From: Costus lasius
Taxonomy: Eukaryota > Streptophyta > Magnoliopsida > Zingiberales > Costaceae
DNA length: 64,000 nucleotides
Direction: 5' to 3'
NCBI GenBank assembly: GCA_027563935.2
Contig: CM050454.1
Coordinates: forward strand, 46,838,596 to 46,902,595
A program made the translations under genes and the position numbers. Position 1 is the first letter of the stretch; every line of letters begins with the position of its first letter. Of the stretch, positions 33,357 to 45,861 are shown one piece after another. The notes below the pieces were generated by a model. The model was given only the letters and a program-made list of their open reading frames with translations. It had not been told where the DNA came from and made no database searches.

Positions 33357-33366
33357 TCTCCCACTT
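33357..33366 (-). other. polypurine tract of element E
   Basis: TCTCCCACTT on the plus strand, that is AAGTGGGAGA on the coding strand, next to the 3' LTR. Confidence 0.87.
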
Positions 33367-33376
33367 GCACTACGAC

Positions 33377-36300
33377 CTAGAAGTTGAGGAGTCTCAACCC
33401 CATATCTCTAGCGTGACCATCATGCTTCTGCTGCGCCAAAGCCTTGGTCAATGGGTCTGCTAGATTGTTTTCTATATCAACTCTGCTAATCTTGACATCA
33501 CCTTTGTCAATGATCTCTCTGATCAGGTGAAATCTTCTGAGTATGTGTTTGGATCTTTGATGAGACCGTGGTTCCTTTGCTTGTGCAATTGCTCCATTGT
33601 TGTCACAGTAGAGTTCAATGGGATCCATTGCACTAGGGACCACTTGAAGATCACATAAGAACTTCCTTATCCAAACAGCTTCCTTGGCTGCCTCAGAAGC
33701 GGCCACATACTCTGCCTCGATTGTAGAATCTGCTATGGTGGATTACTTGAAGCTCTTCCAGCATACAACGCCTCCATTTATCTTGAACACATAGCCGACC
33801 TGCGATCTAAAGTCGTCAGGGTCAGACTAGAACGATGCATCAGTATAGCCCTGCATACTGAGCTTTTCCTGTCCTCCATAGACCAAGAACAAATCCTTAG
33901 TTCTGCTCAGATACTTTAAGATGTTCTTTACAGCCACCCAGTGCTACAGACCTGGATTGGATTGGTATTGGCTGGTTATGCTTACAGCATATGCCACATC
34001 TGGTCTAGTACACAACATTGCATACATGATCGATCCTACTGCCGAAGCATAAGGAAATTGACTCATGTCATCCCTCTCAGCCTGTGTTGTAGGACACTGG
34101 CTCTTTGAGAGAGTAAGGCCTTGTCTTACTGGAAGGTATCCTTTCTTGGATTGCTCCAAGTTGAACCTCTCCAGGACCTTATCAATGTAGGTACTCTGAC
34201 TAAGGGCTAGGAGCCTCTTGGATCTATCCCGGTAGATCCTTACACCTAGAATATAGGCGGCCTCCCCTAAGTCTTTCATCTCGAAACACTTCCCCAACCA
34301 TGTCTTCACATCTTGAAGACTAGGGATGTCGTTTCCGATGAGCAGTATGTCATCAACATACAAGACTAGAAAAATCACCAAGCTCCCACTGAATTTTCTG
34401 TATACACAGGCGTCATCTTCGCTTTTGATAAAGCCATAATCTCTCACGGCTTCATCAAATCAAAGATTCCAACTTCGAGATGCTTGCTTTAATCCATAAA
34501 TGGATCTCTTTAGCCTGCAGACCTTATTAGCCTCTACAGGATGGATGAAGCCATCAGGTTGCGACATATACACATCCTCAGTTAGCTTCCCGTTAAGGAA
34601 CGCAGTCTTCACATCCATCTGCCATATCTCATAGTCATGATATGCAGCTATAGCAAGCAGAATCCGAATGGATTTGATCATGGCAACTGGCGAGAAGGTT
34701 TCATCATAGTCCACCCCGTGGACTTGTTTAAATCCTTTAGCCACTAGTCTACCCTTATAGGTAACTATATTTCCATCCATGTCTGTCTTCCTCTTGAAGA
34801 CCCATTTACACCCTATGGGTTTTACCCCATCAGGCAGCTCAACTAAATCCCAGACTTAGTTAGCCGACATGGAATCCATCTCGGATCGCATGGTGTCAAG
34901 CCATCTCTCGGAGTCCGGTCCACTGACCGCCTCATCATAGGTTCTGGGTTCATCCTCAATGATGAAGATCCCATCGTGTTGGGTCGGCAACGACCCGTAC
35001 CTTTCAGGTGCACGATGAATTCTCCCAGACCTACGCGGGACCTGTGTCTGAGCCTCAGGTTGGCTAGCAACTGGTGCAGGTGGCTCAGATTCCATCTGTT
35101 TGTCTTGTGCTTGCACTTGGACCTCATCCAAGTCAAACTTCCTCCCACTAACTTCTTTCATGAGAAATTCTTTCTCTAGAAAGACAGCACCCCGAGCAAC
35201 AAAAACTTTGTTCTCGGTTGGGACATAGAAGTAGTATCCTTTAGTTTCCTTAGGATACCCCACAAACACACATTTATCAGATCTAGGTTCTAGCTTGCTA
35301 GAATCCTGACGTTTGACATAAGCCTCACATCCCCAGATCTTGATAAAAGTGAGATTAGGGCGTCTCCCACTCCACATCTTGTATGGTATTTTGGAGACAC
35401 TCTTAGATGGAACGTTATTCAGTATTAGAGAAGCTGTCTCTAGTGCATGCCCCCAGAATGAGGGAGGTAGAGTTGCATGACTCATCATGGATCAAACCAT
35501 ATCCAATAAAGTTCGATTTCTCCTTTCAGACACACCATTCCATTGAGGTGTTCTAGGAGGAGTGAGTTGGGATATGATCCCAGACTCTCTCAAATAGTCA
35601 AAGAACTCACCACTCAGGTACTCTCCACCTCGATCTGATCGAAGAGCTTTAATGGATCTTCCAAGCTGGTTCTCTACTTCATTCTTGAACTCCTTGAATT
35701 TCTCAAAGGACTCAGATTTATGCCTCATTAAGTAGACATAACCATACCTACTGAAGTCATCAGTGAAGGTAATGAAGTAGTTGTACCCTCCTCTGACTTG
35801 TTTATTGAAAGGCCCACACACATCAGTATGTATGAGACCCAATAAACCTCCTGCCATCTCACCAATCTTGGTGAAGGGCACCTTTGTCATTTTCCCTAAT
35901 AAACAAGGTTCACAAGTATCAAATTCCTCTAAGGAATTGGAATCTAACAACCCATTTGCATGGAGTTGTTGGATGCGATTCTTGTTTATATGGGCAAATC
36001 GACAGTGCCATAGGAAAGCACCAACTGAACCACTCAGTTTGGTCCTTTTATTACTTATGTTACAAATAGAACTTTCCATATCCAAGATATATAGACCATT
36101 GCACAAAGTACCCTTCCCATAGAACATATTTGCAAATGAAAAAGAATAAGAGTTCTTATTTATTTCAAACTTAAATCCCTTCTTTGCTAAGCAAGGAATG
36201 GATACAATGTTCTTAGTAAGTGAAGGTACACAAAAGCAATTATCTAGTTCTAATTGAAGTCCAGAAGGCAAGGAGAGAGTCAAAACGCCTACAGCAACAG

Positions 36301-37301
36301 CAGCAACCTGTGCCCTGTTTCCAACGCGTAGGTCAATCTCTCTAGGCCGCACCGATCTACTTTTCTTGAGCCCCTGCATATTTGTAAAAATATGAGCCCC
36401 ACATGCGGTATCCAATACCCATGACATAGAAGTAGAAAGATTGACTTCTGTAACATAGATACCTGAGCTAGAAGTTAAGGCCAAGCCTTTCTTCTCCTCA
36501 TTCTGAAGCTGCTTGCAGTCCCTTCTCTAGTGACCTTGTTCGCCACAGTGAAAACACCTCTAGTCCTTTGACTTCTTTGCCTTTTTCTTCAGTGCCTTGG
36601 TAGGACCTCTGGCACTGCTCTTAGCACATGCCTTACCCTTCTTCTTTATCTTCTTGGTCGCAGGAACCAAAAGAATAGAATTGGGTTTGGTCTTACCCAT
36701 CTCACGCTCGGCTGTTTGGAGCATATTCATTAATTCCTCCCGTGTGCAGTCAATCCGGTTCATGTTGAAATTAATAATAAACGGACTGAAGCTAGGGGGG
36801 AGGGAATGCAGAATAAGATCCACAACCAGCTCGTTGTCTATGGCATGTCCCAGTCTCCTGAGATGATCCACATTCCCAATAAGTTTGAGAACATGGGGTC
36901 TCACTGGTGCACCCTCAGACAACTTACACCAAAAGACTGCTTTGGCGGTGTCAAATCTCTAAGTTCTAGCCTGAGCCTTGAACATCTATTTCAGATGAGT
37001 GATCATCTGAAAAGCGTTCTGCTCCTCATATTGCACCTGCAGTTCAGGTGCCATGCTGGCTAGCATAAGACATGCAACCTCCAAAGAGTCATCCTGCCTG
37101 ATGCTTTCTATAAGCATCTTTGTCTGCCGTTCGGGCATTAGGCGGAGGAGCCGCAGGAAGAGCCTGTTCAAGGACATACAGCTTCTTCTCGAGCTTGAGG
37201 ACTATCCTCAAGTTCCGATGCCAGTCCATAAAGTTAGTTCCAACTAACTTATCCTTATCAAGGAGTGATCGCAGTGATAATCCGCCAGTGTTCGTAGCCA
37301 T
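33377..37301 (-). pseudogene. copia gag-pol of element E, many stops
   Basis: Polyprotein of about 1,308 codons. Start ATG at 37301 (ACAATGG). A frameshift near 37125 in Gag is followed by one long frame with stops near 36987, 36960, 36560, 36524, 35491, 34856, 34459, 33943, 33826 and 33744. Where I could read the ancestral codon from sister copies, each is a C-to-T or G-to-A change (CAG to TAG, CGA to TGA, CAA to TAA, TGG to TAG). Domains: Gag with full core (LSEGAPVRPHVLKLIG), knuckle CFHCGEQGH...C, protease D-T-A-C-G, integrase SDRGGEY and NGVSERRN, RT YVDDILLIG, RNase H. Inactive. Confidence 0.92.
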
Positions 37302-38905
37302 TGTTCTACAACACCCAGGAAAAACAGATTAGTACAACTTTGAATCATTTAAACTGGACTTGTTTTAAATGATTGCTGCTCCCACTATTTTAAATTCAAA
37401 TTGACAACCCACAAAGTCAATCGGGAAGTTTAAGACTTCCTAGTGAGATGGGATCCTTATTTCACATGAGGCTTCGCGTCCCACGAGGGTGGGATGAGAT
37501 GCACAAAGTAACCCATGTTTCCTAAGGTGGGTGCGCCGGCCGGTTGCTCCAAGCAACTCCCCTTGTTGAGACAGTCTGGGCATTTCATGTCCAGCGAGGG
37601 CTGGATACAACATGAAATCCTAACCTCTCAATGATGCCTCTAGACTTTCACCATGTGCCCAGCACATGTGAACTTCTAGTCAAGTCCATTCCTAACCGTT
37701 ATGCCCAGGGCCAACGAGTTTCCTTGCGAAGGCACGCCCAGGTTAAAACTGGACTGGGGAAACCATTGTCACCACACACCTTCTAAAGATAAGTGGGTGT
37801 GTCCCACGAGGGTGGGAAACGGTGCACAACACCACTGATCGATAGCTTGATGAGGGCTACGCGTCAGAAGGCTACAGACTTGATATTATTTTTGAGGGTT
37901 TTTGAGGTCTCATCCTCTTAGTTTTATCTTTTGTCTAACATTACAGGCATGCAATCCTATAGTGATAACAAAATGATAAAACACATCCAGGCATGCTTTT
38001 TCAGATATTAAAAGCAGTAAACAAGCGATGTGGTCATAACCTAATCAACACATTGAACCATCACATGCCGAAGGATGTTCAATGCTTGACCTAGGTGACA
38101 AGCCCCAACAAGACCTAACCTAGCCACCACTAAGCTTTATCTTCAAGTGCGGCTTCAAGGTCCTCCACATCAAGGCATAGCACGCAAACCCAAGGGTTCG
38201 GCCAAGACATTGATGGCTCCTCCATGCATGATGCGCCATCATGCTTGTGCCAAGAGGGATAGCTCACGAACCCTACGGTTCGGCCAAGCCCTTACTTGTG
38301 CCACCAAGCAAGATGCGCCATCATGATTGATGCGCCAAGATGTAAGCTTCAAGAGGGATGCGTCCTTAATCTTCTTTGTGCGTTTACAAAACAAAAAGAA
38401 AAAGCGGCACGCAGGCCTCACACAGAATACATCACAGGCATACAAGGGGCTTGACTATGACCACAACATGATGCACAATCATCTCATGCTTTTCTATATG
38501 CTCATGAAAACATAAAACTTCAGTTTTAGTTTCTTAGAAAATATGTCTTTGAACCTCAACGTCCGCTCGCAAATCTATGATTTTCGTTTCTCTCAGGAGT
38601 CTACAAGTGACGCATGTATGCTCCAAACATGCTTGCCGTCTACCCTTGCAATCCTTAACTTGCCAAGAAGTCCCACATAGTAGGTCTATCCTACATGCGT
38701 GGGGAGAAATTAATTCTCTCACATGTAGGTCTATCCCACCATGTGAAGAAAGCGAAAACCAAAGAGTCGAATAGATGTTAGGAACAAAAAACTTACAATT
38801 TTTCTTACTTAGAAAAATACATGCGCATATGCAATTTTTCAAAAAATTTCAGATGGCATGCGAGCATACAATAAAAGCATAAACACTGTTCGAGTTCGCA
38901 AGTTG
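37302..38905 (-). other. 5' leader of element E
   Basis: 1.6 kb, non-coding, colinear with copy A over the gag-proximal 1 kb. Three-way junction 37380-37448, hairpin ladder at 37479-37494, 37590-37605 and 37802-37817. The primer-proximal part (about 38530-38800) differs from that of A2 and G and lacks their UUCG stem. Confidence 0.85.
37380..37448 (-). other. predicted three-way junction before gag, element E
   Basis: On the coding strand TCTCACTA (37448-37441) pairs with TAGTGGGA (37387-37380); inner stems are GGAAGT/ACTTCC and ATTGAC/GTCAAT. Copy G has GGAAAT/ATTTCC for the first arm, a compensated change. Confidence 0.62.
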
Positions 38906-38917
38906 GCTCTGATACCA
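38906..38917 (-). other. primer-binding site of element E
   Basis: GCTCTGATACCA on the plus strand, that is TGGTATCAGAGC on the coding strand, one base from the 5' LTR. Confidence 0.93.
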
Positions 38918-38918
38918 C

Positions 38919-40808
38919 TGTTGGGAAACCCCGGGGATTTAAAAAAAAAAAAAAATTTTTACAGACAAGCACAGCGGAAGCAATCCCCGAAATAGGCCAG
39001 TCCTAAAAACCCAGAAGATCGAGTCTTGCGAGGAGATCGACACGGTGAGTAGGAGATGATACCTTGCAACGAATATGATGGATGCGATGCAGGCGCCCAA
39101 ATGTGCGCCCTCTGCAGTCTCGCACACAGCCGAACCTCGAGTCCTCTTCTTCACGCCCGGTGCTAGCGTCGGGAAGAAGATCCACGCCTTTGGGAGACTT
39201 CCTCAATCACTTGCGCCAAGTCCAGAGGAGATGCCAAGGAGAGGAGGTGGAGCTTCGTCGGAGTCCAACTCTTGAAGCACTCCACCAAGATCCAAACAGG
39301 AATCAACCAAATCCAAAGTCCAACTTTGGAGAGGAGGGCGCCAAGGAACTTGCAGGAACTGAACCAAGTAAGGAAGAGAGTCCAACTCTCTTAATGGCCG
39401 AATACCTCAGGAGTGGCGACAAAGGGAAGAGGAGAGGAGAGTGTAACCCGACAAAAGGGGGGCTAGGGGGTTTATATACCCATGAATAGGTGCACCTCTT
39501 CACGAAGAGACACACCTCTTCAAGAGGTAAAACCCAAATCGCCCATTCCAAGTCCCATGCGCCCAAGTTCATTCACCTCTTCATGAAGAGACACACCTCT
39601 TCAAGAGGTAAAGCCCAATTCGCCCAAGTAGATTCATCCTCTCCAAGTGAGAAGCTCCAAGCTTCCTACCTTAAGAAGATGCCAACTTGGGTTTGTCCAC
39701 CTCATGGAAATGCGCCAAGCTCACTCCAAGTTGCTTGCGCCATTCCACTTGGCCCATTTGGCCCAAATGGCTCATTGAGCCCATTTGGCCTATTAGCCCA
39801 ACTTGGTCTATTGGGCCCATTTGGCCTACTAGGCCCAAAAAACAAGTTAGCTCCAAATGATTCCTTTCATCTCATCTAGCACAGTGGTGCTGATGGATTC
39901 TCCCAAACAGATCTGAGTTATCCAATAACTCAATCAATAGGCTACCCGATCAATGCGAGAACCCGAGTTCAAGTTGTGCGACCCTGTAGGTTTCTCAGAC
40001 ATTGGTAGTGATGAACCTAGTCATCACAAGCAGTGATTGGCACCTAGCAGTGCATCGCTGCTACCCAAGTCTTCGGAAAGGATATCACATCGACATCCCC
40101 ATCATCGCAACAAGATACCGATGCATTACAGTCTCTTTGCCGAACTGATATCCGATTGGACAAAGTGTGTCACCACTTTATTTTTACCAAATCTCATGGT
40201 CATGACTAAATCAGGCTTTCACCTGGGTATGGCCATACACTTTCAGTCATGCAACCATGGGGGGGCCCCGTGGATATCAAGCTTCCCATAGGAAGGGGCA
40301 AATCCTATGTCTGTCCATTGATCTTCTCATATGGGTCGTCACATACCCAATGACAACCGTTATGACCTCCCAGCTTACGGCGAGGCGTTAGGTTGTATCA
40401 AAGCATGTTCCTAACCATACAGAAGAGTCAATGACCTCAAGTCAAGGTATCAATGCATCTCCTATCACTTGTGAGGTTAACTCATGACACCAAGTCAGAG
40501 CCTCACAGCGGGTCGGTCCAATATATCCACCACTGATATACCCATATGCCTGCGTTAGCACCCCGTGCGTAACCAGCCCATATACCAGTCTCACATGTAC
40601 TAGAGCTGTCCCTTATCCACTAAGGTACATCGACTGGGGATTATAGTTCGAGCACAGATCCAATCTGTCTCTAGGGATATTATCATGTTAGTAGATATGC
40701 GCAGATGTAAACAAACATAGATAACGACAATGCCAGAATGATATAAATATCAAAGTCAAGTAGTACATAAGTGGACCAAAACTAGGTCCTAGGGCATATA
40801 CACCAACA
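38919..40808 (-). repeat. 5' LTR of element E
   Basis: 1,890 bp, TGTTGGGAAACC...ACACCAACA, followed by TAATC. It carries the TATA box (39471-39478), the 81-bp tandem repeat (39493, 39574) and the shared U3 blocks of its partner. Confidence 0.94.
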
Positions 40809-40813
40809 TAATC

Positions 40814-41156
40814 TCCTCCTTAGGCACACATCTCCTAAAAATACCATCTGCACCTCTTCTAAACACATAAGGCTCATCCCAAAATAGTGTTTTACCTTAG
40901 CCAAGAATCTCTTCCTTCTTTGGTAATTCAAATCAGGAGGAACAAACATTAGCTACAAGGTAATTCACAACATCAGCATACCAAGGGGCTCTGATTTGTT
41001 CGATGGTCATTAGTTGTTCTTTAGGGAAGGAGTTATTAATTACATCATTTTCTTTAGTGTTCACCATAATCCTTGAAAGATTATCTGCAACAAAATTCTC
41101 TAATCCTTTTTTGTCTTTAATTTCCAAATCAAATTCTTGTAAAAGCAGAATCCATC
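40814..41156 (-). pseudogene. Athila-like RNase H end and integrase start
   Basis: From the right: end of RNase H (RWILLLQEFDLEIKDKKG, LENFVADNLSRI), a linker with RAPWYADVVNYLVAN, a stop near 40933, then the start of the integrase region (KTLFWDEPYVFRRGADG), which breaks off where E inserted. Adjoins the integrase at 31463 once E is set aside. Contains at least two stops. Confidence 0.85.
41152..41156. repeat. target-site duplication CCATC of solo LTR
   Basis: CCATC here and at 42826-42830. Setting the LTR and one copy aside restores a continuous RNase H reading frame across LLRW and ILLLQEF, which confirms the borders. Confidence 0.93.
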
Positions 41157-42825
41157 TGAAAGTCCCCTGACTAAGGGGGAAAAACCCTAAACTGGCGCAA
41201 ACAGAAACATGGGCAGCGGATACTAGGGTTTCAAAGAATCGGTGCATGAAGTATGATTAACTTTGATATAACTTGTAAACAAGAATGAATGCGATTCATA
41301 CCATGGCCATTTCTAGATGGCGCCTTGGAAGCAAAGATCAAACGAGATCTTCTCCAAATCGTCACACACAAGATGAGAATGCGCTTCTTCTTGTCGTCCC
41401 TTGTGCTAGCAAGGATCGTCCAAGTATCACAATCGTATGAAGGGAAGAGAAAAACTTGCTTAGCGATTTCCTCCTTCTTTTTGTCAAAACTCTTCTTCAC
41501 GAGAGAGCAAGCCACACGAGAAGAGGCAAGAGGCGAGAGTGATGAGCGACCATAGAGCCAACGTGAGATGTGATCACGTAAGAGACATGCTATCTAAAAA
41601 TAGCAAACACGTCTCAACGTTCACAAGTCGCAAATCTCTCCTCTTATTTTGAACCACTCGCTCATCCATGAGCCGGTTCATCTTGGTCTGGTTCAAAGAC
41701 CAAATAAGCCAAGCGACATGGTCTAGATCAAATTAAACCCTAAGGCTCCAGATCTAACCGTCGATCTCTTAATGCTTCTGATCTCACCGATCTAGCATCT
41801 ATTCTCTCGATCGAAGCTTACCGATCTCAAGCTCTAATCAATCATACATGATCAGACTAGATCTCACTTACAATCAGAGATTAAATCCCTTTAAACTGAT
41901 CTCGAACAATTCAGTCCACACGATCTGACTTAAGTAAGCCATATCATCAAATTGTGCGACCCTGAGGGTTTCCTTTAAATGTCGGTAACGATAACCCACG
42001 TTATCACGATCAGTGAGGGGTATCTAGCAACACATCACTGTCTCCCGGTATAAAGAAAAGAGTCTTCCAAGACTACACCCAAACCACAGCACAAGTGTGA
42101 ATCCAATTCACAAGGCATGCATACTTCCTTTGCCACTGGATGTTCTTATTGGACAAGCGTGTCAAGCTTGTAGCTCCAATATGATGAGCATGATTAGATC
42201 AGATGAACACTGTCACCTGGGTATGGCCATACACTTTCTCAATCATCTCATCCAGGGGGCCCCTTTAGAACATCACACTCCTTAAACAAGGAGACGGCAA
42301 TCCTATGTCTATCACTAGTGCCCTAACATGACTCAAGCTCATTATCCAAGATAGTCTATAATCATTATGTCTCAAATGATATTGAACTACCTCAAAACAA
42401 TGACAATCATCATTTAGAAAACACAAGTGATCTCAAGTCAGAGGAAATGTGCCACTTGTTGCACTCAAGGATTATTCACATTGTGACAAGCAACTGAATA
42501 TCCTAGTAGGGTCTGTCCAGTACATCCAATGTACTCATGAGTCTATATCTTATTCCATGCTCGAAGCATCCTATAAGATTAGAACACATATTAGTCTTAA
42601 CCATATCAAGGCTGTCTCATGTTCACCAAGATACATCGACTAAGGACATAATAGCATGTCAGCCCAGCTGAACAGCTTTGAGACATTATTCAGAAGTATA
42701 CTTATTGCAGCAGACAAGGTAACAAACTGAATAATAACCATGCCTTTATAAACACAAGAGTTTATTACATGATACTGTTACAATCCCAAGGCCTCAAACA
42801 TTAGGCTTAAGGGCATACCCCAACA
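41157..42825 (-). repeat. family-2 solo LTR in Athila-like RNase H
   Basis: 1,669 bp, reverse orientation, TGAAAGTCCCC...CATACCCCAACA, with CCATC on both sides and no interior. Solo LTRs arise by recombination between the two LTRs of one element. The U3 hairpin is kept (41990-42005, loop GTGG on the coding strand). Confidence 0.93.
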
Positions 42826-44067
42826 CCATCTGAGCAAACGCGGTTTACTATCCTTTTTCTGCATTAAGTAACTTACAGCTGCATGATCAGTATACACTAC
42901 CACCTTGGAGTTAATCAAATATGATCTAAATTTATCAAAAGCAAATACTATAGCCAATAATTCCTTTTCAGTGGTAGTGTAATTCTTCTGTGTCTCATTC
43001 AAAGTTCTGCTGGCATAGTGAATAACATAAGGTTTTTTATCTTTTCTCTATCCCAATACTGCTCCTACTGCATAATCATTGGCATCACACATGAGCTCAA
43101 AGGGCAAATCCCAATCCGGGGGTTGAATGATGGGTACTGAAGCCAGAGCTTTCTTCAATTCCTGAAAAGCAGATAAACAATCCTCATCAAAAGAAAATTT
43201 AGCATCTTTACAAAGTAAATGTGTGAGAGGTCTAGCAAGTTTAGGGAAGTCCTTGATGAATCGCCGGTAGAACCCTGCATGTCTAAGAAAGCTTCGGACC
43301 TCCTTCACTATGGTGGGCGGCTCCAATTTGTCTATCACCTCAACTTTGGCTTTGTTCACTTCAATTCCTCTTTCTGAAATTAAGTGTCCCAAAACTATCC
43401 CTTGCTTAACCATGAAATGACATTTTTCCCAATTAAGCACAAGGTTAGTTTCTTCACACCTCTGTAAAACCCGAGATAAGTTAGCCAAACAAATATTAAA
43501 GGAGGAACCATATACTGAGAAATCATCCATAAATACATCTATAAAGTCTTCAATAAAATCAGAAAAAATAGCCATCATGCATCTCTGAAAAGTAGCGGGT
43601 GCATTACATAAACCAAAAGGCATTCTCCTATATGCAAAAGTTCCATAGGGGCAAGTGAAAGTGGTTTTCTCTTGATCATTAGGATGTATAGGAATTTGGA
43701 AAAAACCAGAATATCCATCTAAGAAGCAAAAGTGGGAATGGTTTGCTAGTCTTTCAACCATCTGATTAATAAATAGTAAAGGAAAATGGTCTTTCCTAGT
43801 GGTAGCGTTCAATTTTCTATAGTCTATGCACATGCGCCAACTAGTAACAGTTCTAATAGGAATCAATTCATTGTCTTTGTTTTTCATGACAGTTACCCCT
43901 CCTTTCATAGGAACACAATGTACATGACTTACCCATTTGCTATTAGAGATAGGGTAGATAATACCTACATCAAGTAATTTCAGAACTTCCTTTTTTACAA
44001 TTTCTTTCAAGGAGGGGTTCAGTCTTCTTTGGAAATCTGCATGTGGCTTGCGCTCTTCTTCCATCAA
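42826..44067 (-). pseudogene. Athila-like reverse transcriptase and RNase H
   Basis: Ty3/gypsy RT of Athila type: LDVGIIYPISNSKWVS, SWRMCIDYRKLNATTRKDHF, FCFLDGYSGFFQIPI, CPYGTFAYRRMPFGLCNAPA and catalytic VFMDDFSVY. RNase H follows in the same frame ([30 protein letters not shown]) after a stop TAG near 43050, where sister elements usually have Gln. The RNase H is cut at 42826 by the solo LTR. Wording of the RT motifs matches Athila rather than chromovirus or Tat elements from general knowledge of the families. Confidence 0.9.
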
Positions 44068-44482
44068 GATCCTGTGTATACAAAAAAAGGGTTAATTCCT
44101 TTCAAGTCATCAATTGAGTACCCAATTACCTTTCTACGAATCCTTAATTCTTTGAGAAGCAACTCCGTTTCTCGTTTCCCAAGCTGTGCATCAATAATCA
44201 CAGGATAAGTAGAATTAGGACCAAGAAACTCATAACGAAAGTTATCAGGTAGAGCCTAAAGTTCTATTTTTCGAGTCTTTTCTTTTTCATCACAAGTGTT
44301 GCAGTCTATAAATTCATTAATTTCAGAATTGGTTCTGTCCTTAAGAATAGAATTAGAATCATACTTAGAAGTTTCAACAACAAATCATTAAGATCATAGA
44401 TAATGTTATCTATATTATGTATACTACAACAATACTCATAATTTGAAGGGTTTTTCATGGCCTCGTGCAAGTCATATTCAAC
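44068..44482 (-). other. Athila-like protease/RT linker, truncated
   Basis: Sequence upstream of RT with several stops; protease is not recognisable. Gag, the 5' LTR and the primer site are missing because the element ends abruptly at 44482 against a family-1 LTR, without target duplication or LTR terminus. Confidence 0.6.
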
Positions 44483-45335
44483 AATACTCGAGTATCTTGG
44501 TGTGTGACCCTGTAGGTTCCTCTGACGTTGGCATTGCTGACCTAAGGTCACCACAAGCAGTGAGTGGCACCTAGCAGTGCATCGCTGCTACCCAAGTCAT
44601 CGGAATGGATATCGACATCGACATCCCCATCATCGCAACTAGGTACAGATGCATTACAGTCTCTTTGCTGAACTGATATTCGATTGGACAAGTGTGTCAT
44701 CACTTGTATTCACCCAATCACATGGCTCTAACTAAATCAAGTTCTCACCTGGGTATGGTCATACACTTTCAGTCATAGAAACATAGAGAAGCTCCATGGA
44801 TATCAAGCTTCCCTCAAGAAAGGGCAAATCCTCTGTCTGTCCATTGACCTTCTCATATGGGTCGTGACATGCTTAATGACAACCGTTATTTCCTCCCAAC
44901 TACGGCGAGGTGTTAGGTTGTATCAAAGAATATCCCTAACTATATAGAATGGTCAATGACCTCAAGTCAAGGGATCAATGCGTCTCCTATCACTTGTGAG
45001 GATAACTTATGACACCAAGTCATTGCTTCACAGCGGGTCTATCCAGTATATCCACCACAGATATACCCATATGTCTGCGTTAGCACCTTGTGCCTAACCA
45101 GCCCATATACCATTCTCATAAGTACTAGAGTTATCCCATATCCACTCAGGTACATCGACTGCGGACAATCATTTGAGCACAGATCTAATCTATCTCCAGG
45201 GACATTATCATGTACGTACATAATCGCAGATGTAGACAAACAATGATAATGACAATGCTAGAATGATATATAAATATCTAAGTCAAGTAGTACAATAATG
45301 GACCAATACTAGGTCTTAGGGCATATACACCAACA
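44483..45335 (-). repeat. family-1 LTR fragment (copy G, 3' side)
   Basis: The U3-side 853 bp of a family-1 LTR in reverse, matching 19500-20327 of copy C and ending TATACACCAACA. Its other end is lost at the breakpoint with the Athila-like element. U3 hairpin TGACC/GGTCA at 44538-44550. The polypurine tract that follows is degenerate (ATTTTTCACTT). Confidence 0.9.
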
Positions 45336-45856
45336 ATTTTTCACTTGTACTAAGACCTAGAGGTTGAGAAATCTCAACCCCATATCTCTAGCGTGACCAT
45401 CATGCTTCTGCTGCGCCAAAGCCTTGGTCGATGGGACTGCCAGATTGTTCTCTGTGTCAACTCTGCTAATCTTGACATCACCTTTGTCAGTTATCTCTCT
45501 GATCAGGTGAAATCTCCTGAGTATGTTTTGGACCTTTGACGAGACCGTGGTTCCTTGGCTTGTGCAATTGCCCCATTGTTGTCACAATATAGCTCAATGG
45601 GATCCACTGCACTAGTAACCACCTGAAGTTCAGAAATGAACTTCCTTATCCAAACAGCTTCTTTGGTTGCCTTAGAAGCGGCCACATACTTAGCCTCGGT
45701 TGTAGAATCAGCTATGGTGGATTGCTTGAAGCTCTTCCAGCATATAGCACCTCCATTCATCTTGAACACATAGCTGGCCTGCGATCTGAAGTCGTTAGGG
45801 TCAGACTGGAATGACGCATCAGTGTAGCCCTACATACTGAGGTCTTCCTGTCCCCC
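45336..45856 (-). pseudogene. RNase H end of copy G pol
   Basis: Same segment as 20328-20849, ending at the same base before ATAGA. Readable: INGGAICWKSFKQSTIADSTT-like text, YVAASKATKEAVWIRKF, LYCDNNGAIAQAKEPRS. It shares variants with C (for example GTATGTTTTGGACC where E has one T less and an extra G), so C and G are duplicates of one sequence and not independent insertions. Confidence 0.88.
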
Positions 45857-45861
45857 ATAGA

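Larger units (their letters stand above)
31464..40808 (-). mobile_element. full-length family-1 copia element E
   Basis: 9,345 bp on the minus strand inside Athila-like integrase, duplication TAATC. Left LTR 31464-33355 (3'), gag-pol 33377-37301, leader, primer site 38906-38917, right LTR 38919-40808 (5'). The two LTRs differ at about 25 sites of 1,890 by eye, yet gag-pol carries at least ten stops. It keeps the Gag core that A and G lack. Confidence 0.94.

Noticed and set aside
44483..45335. Independent insertion of a truncated family-1 element at 44483
   Set aside because: It has no LTR tip or target duplication, and shares private variants and the ATAGA junction with copy C, so duplication is the better explanation.
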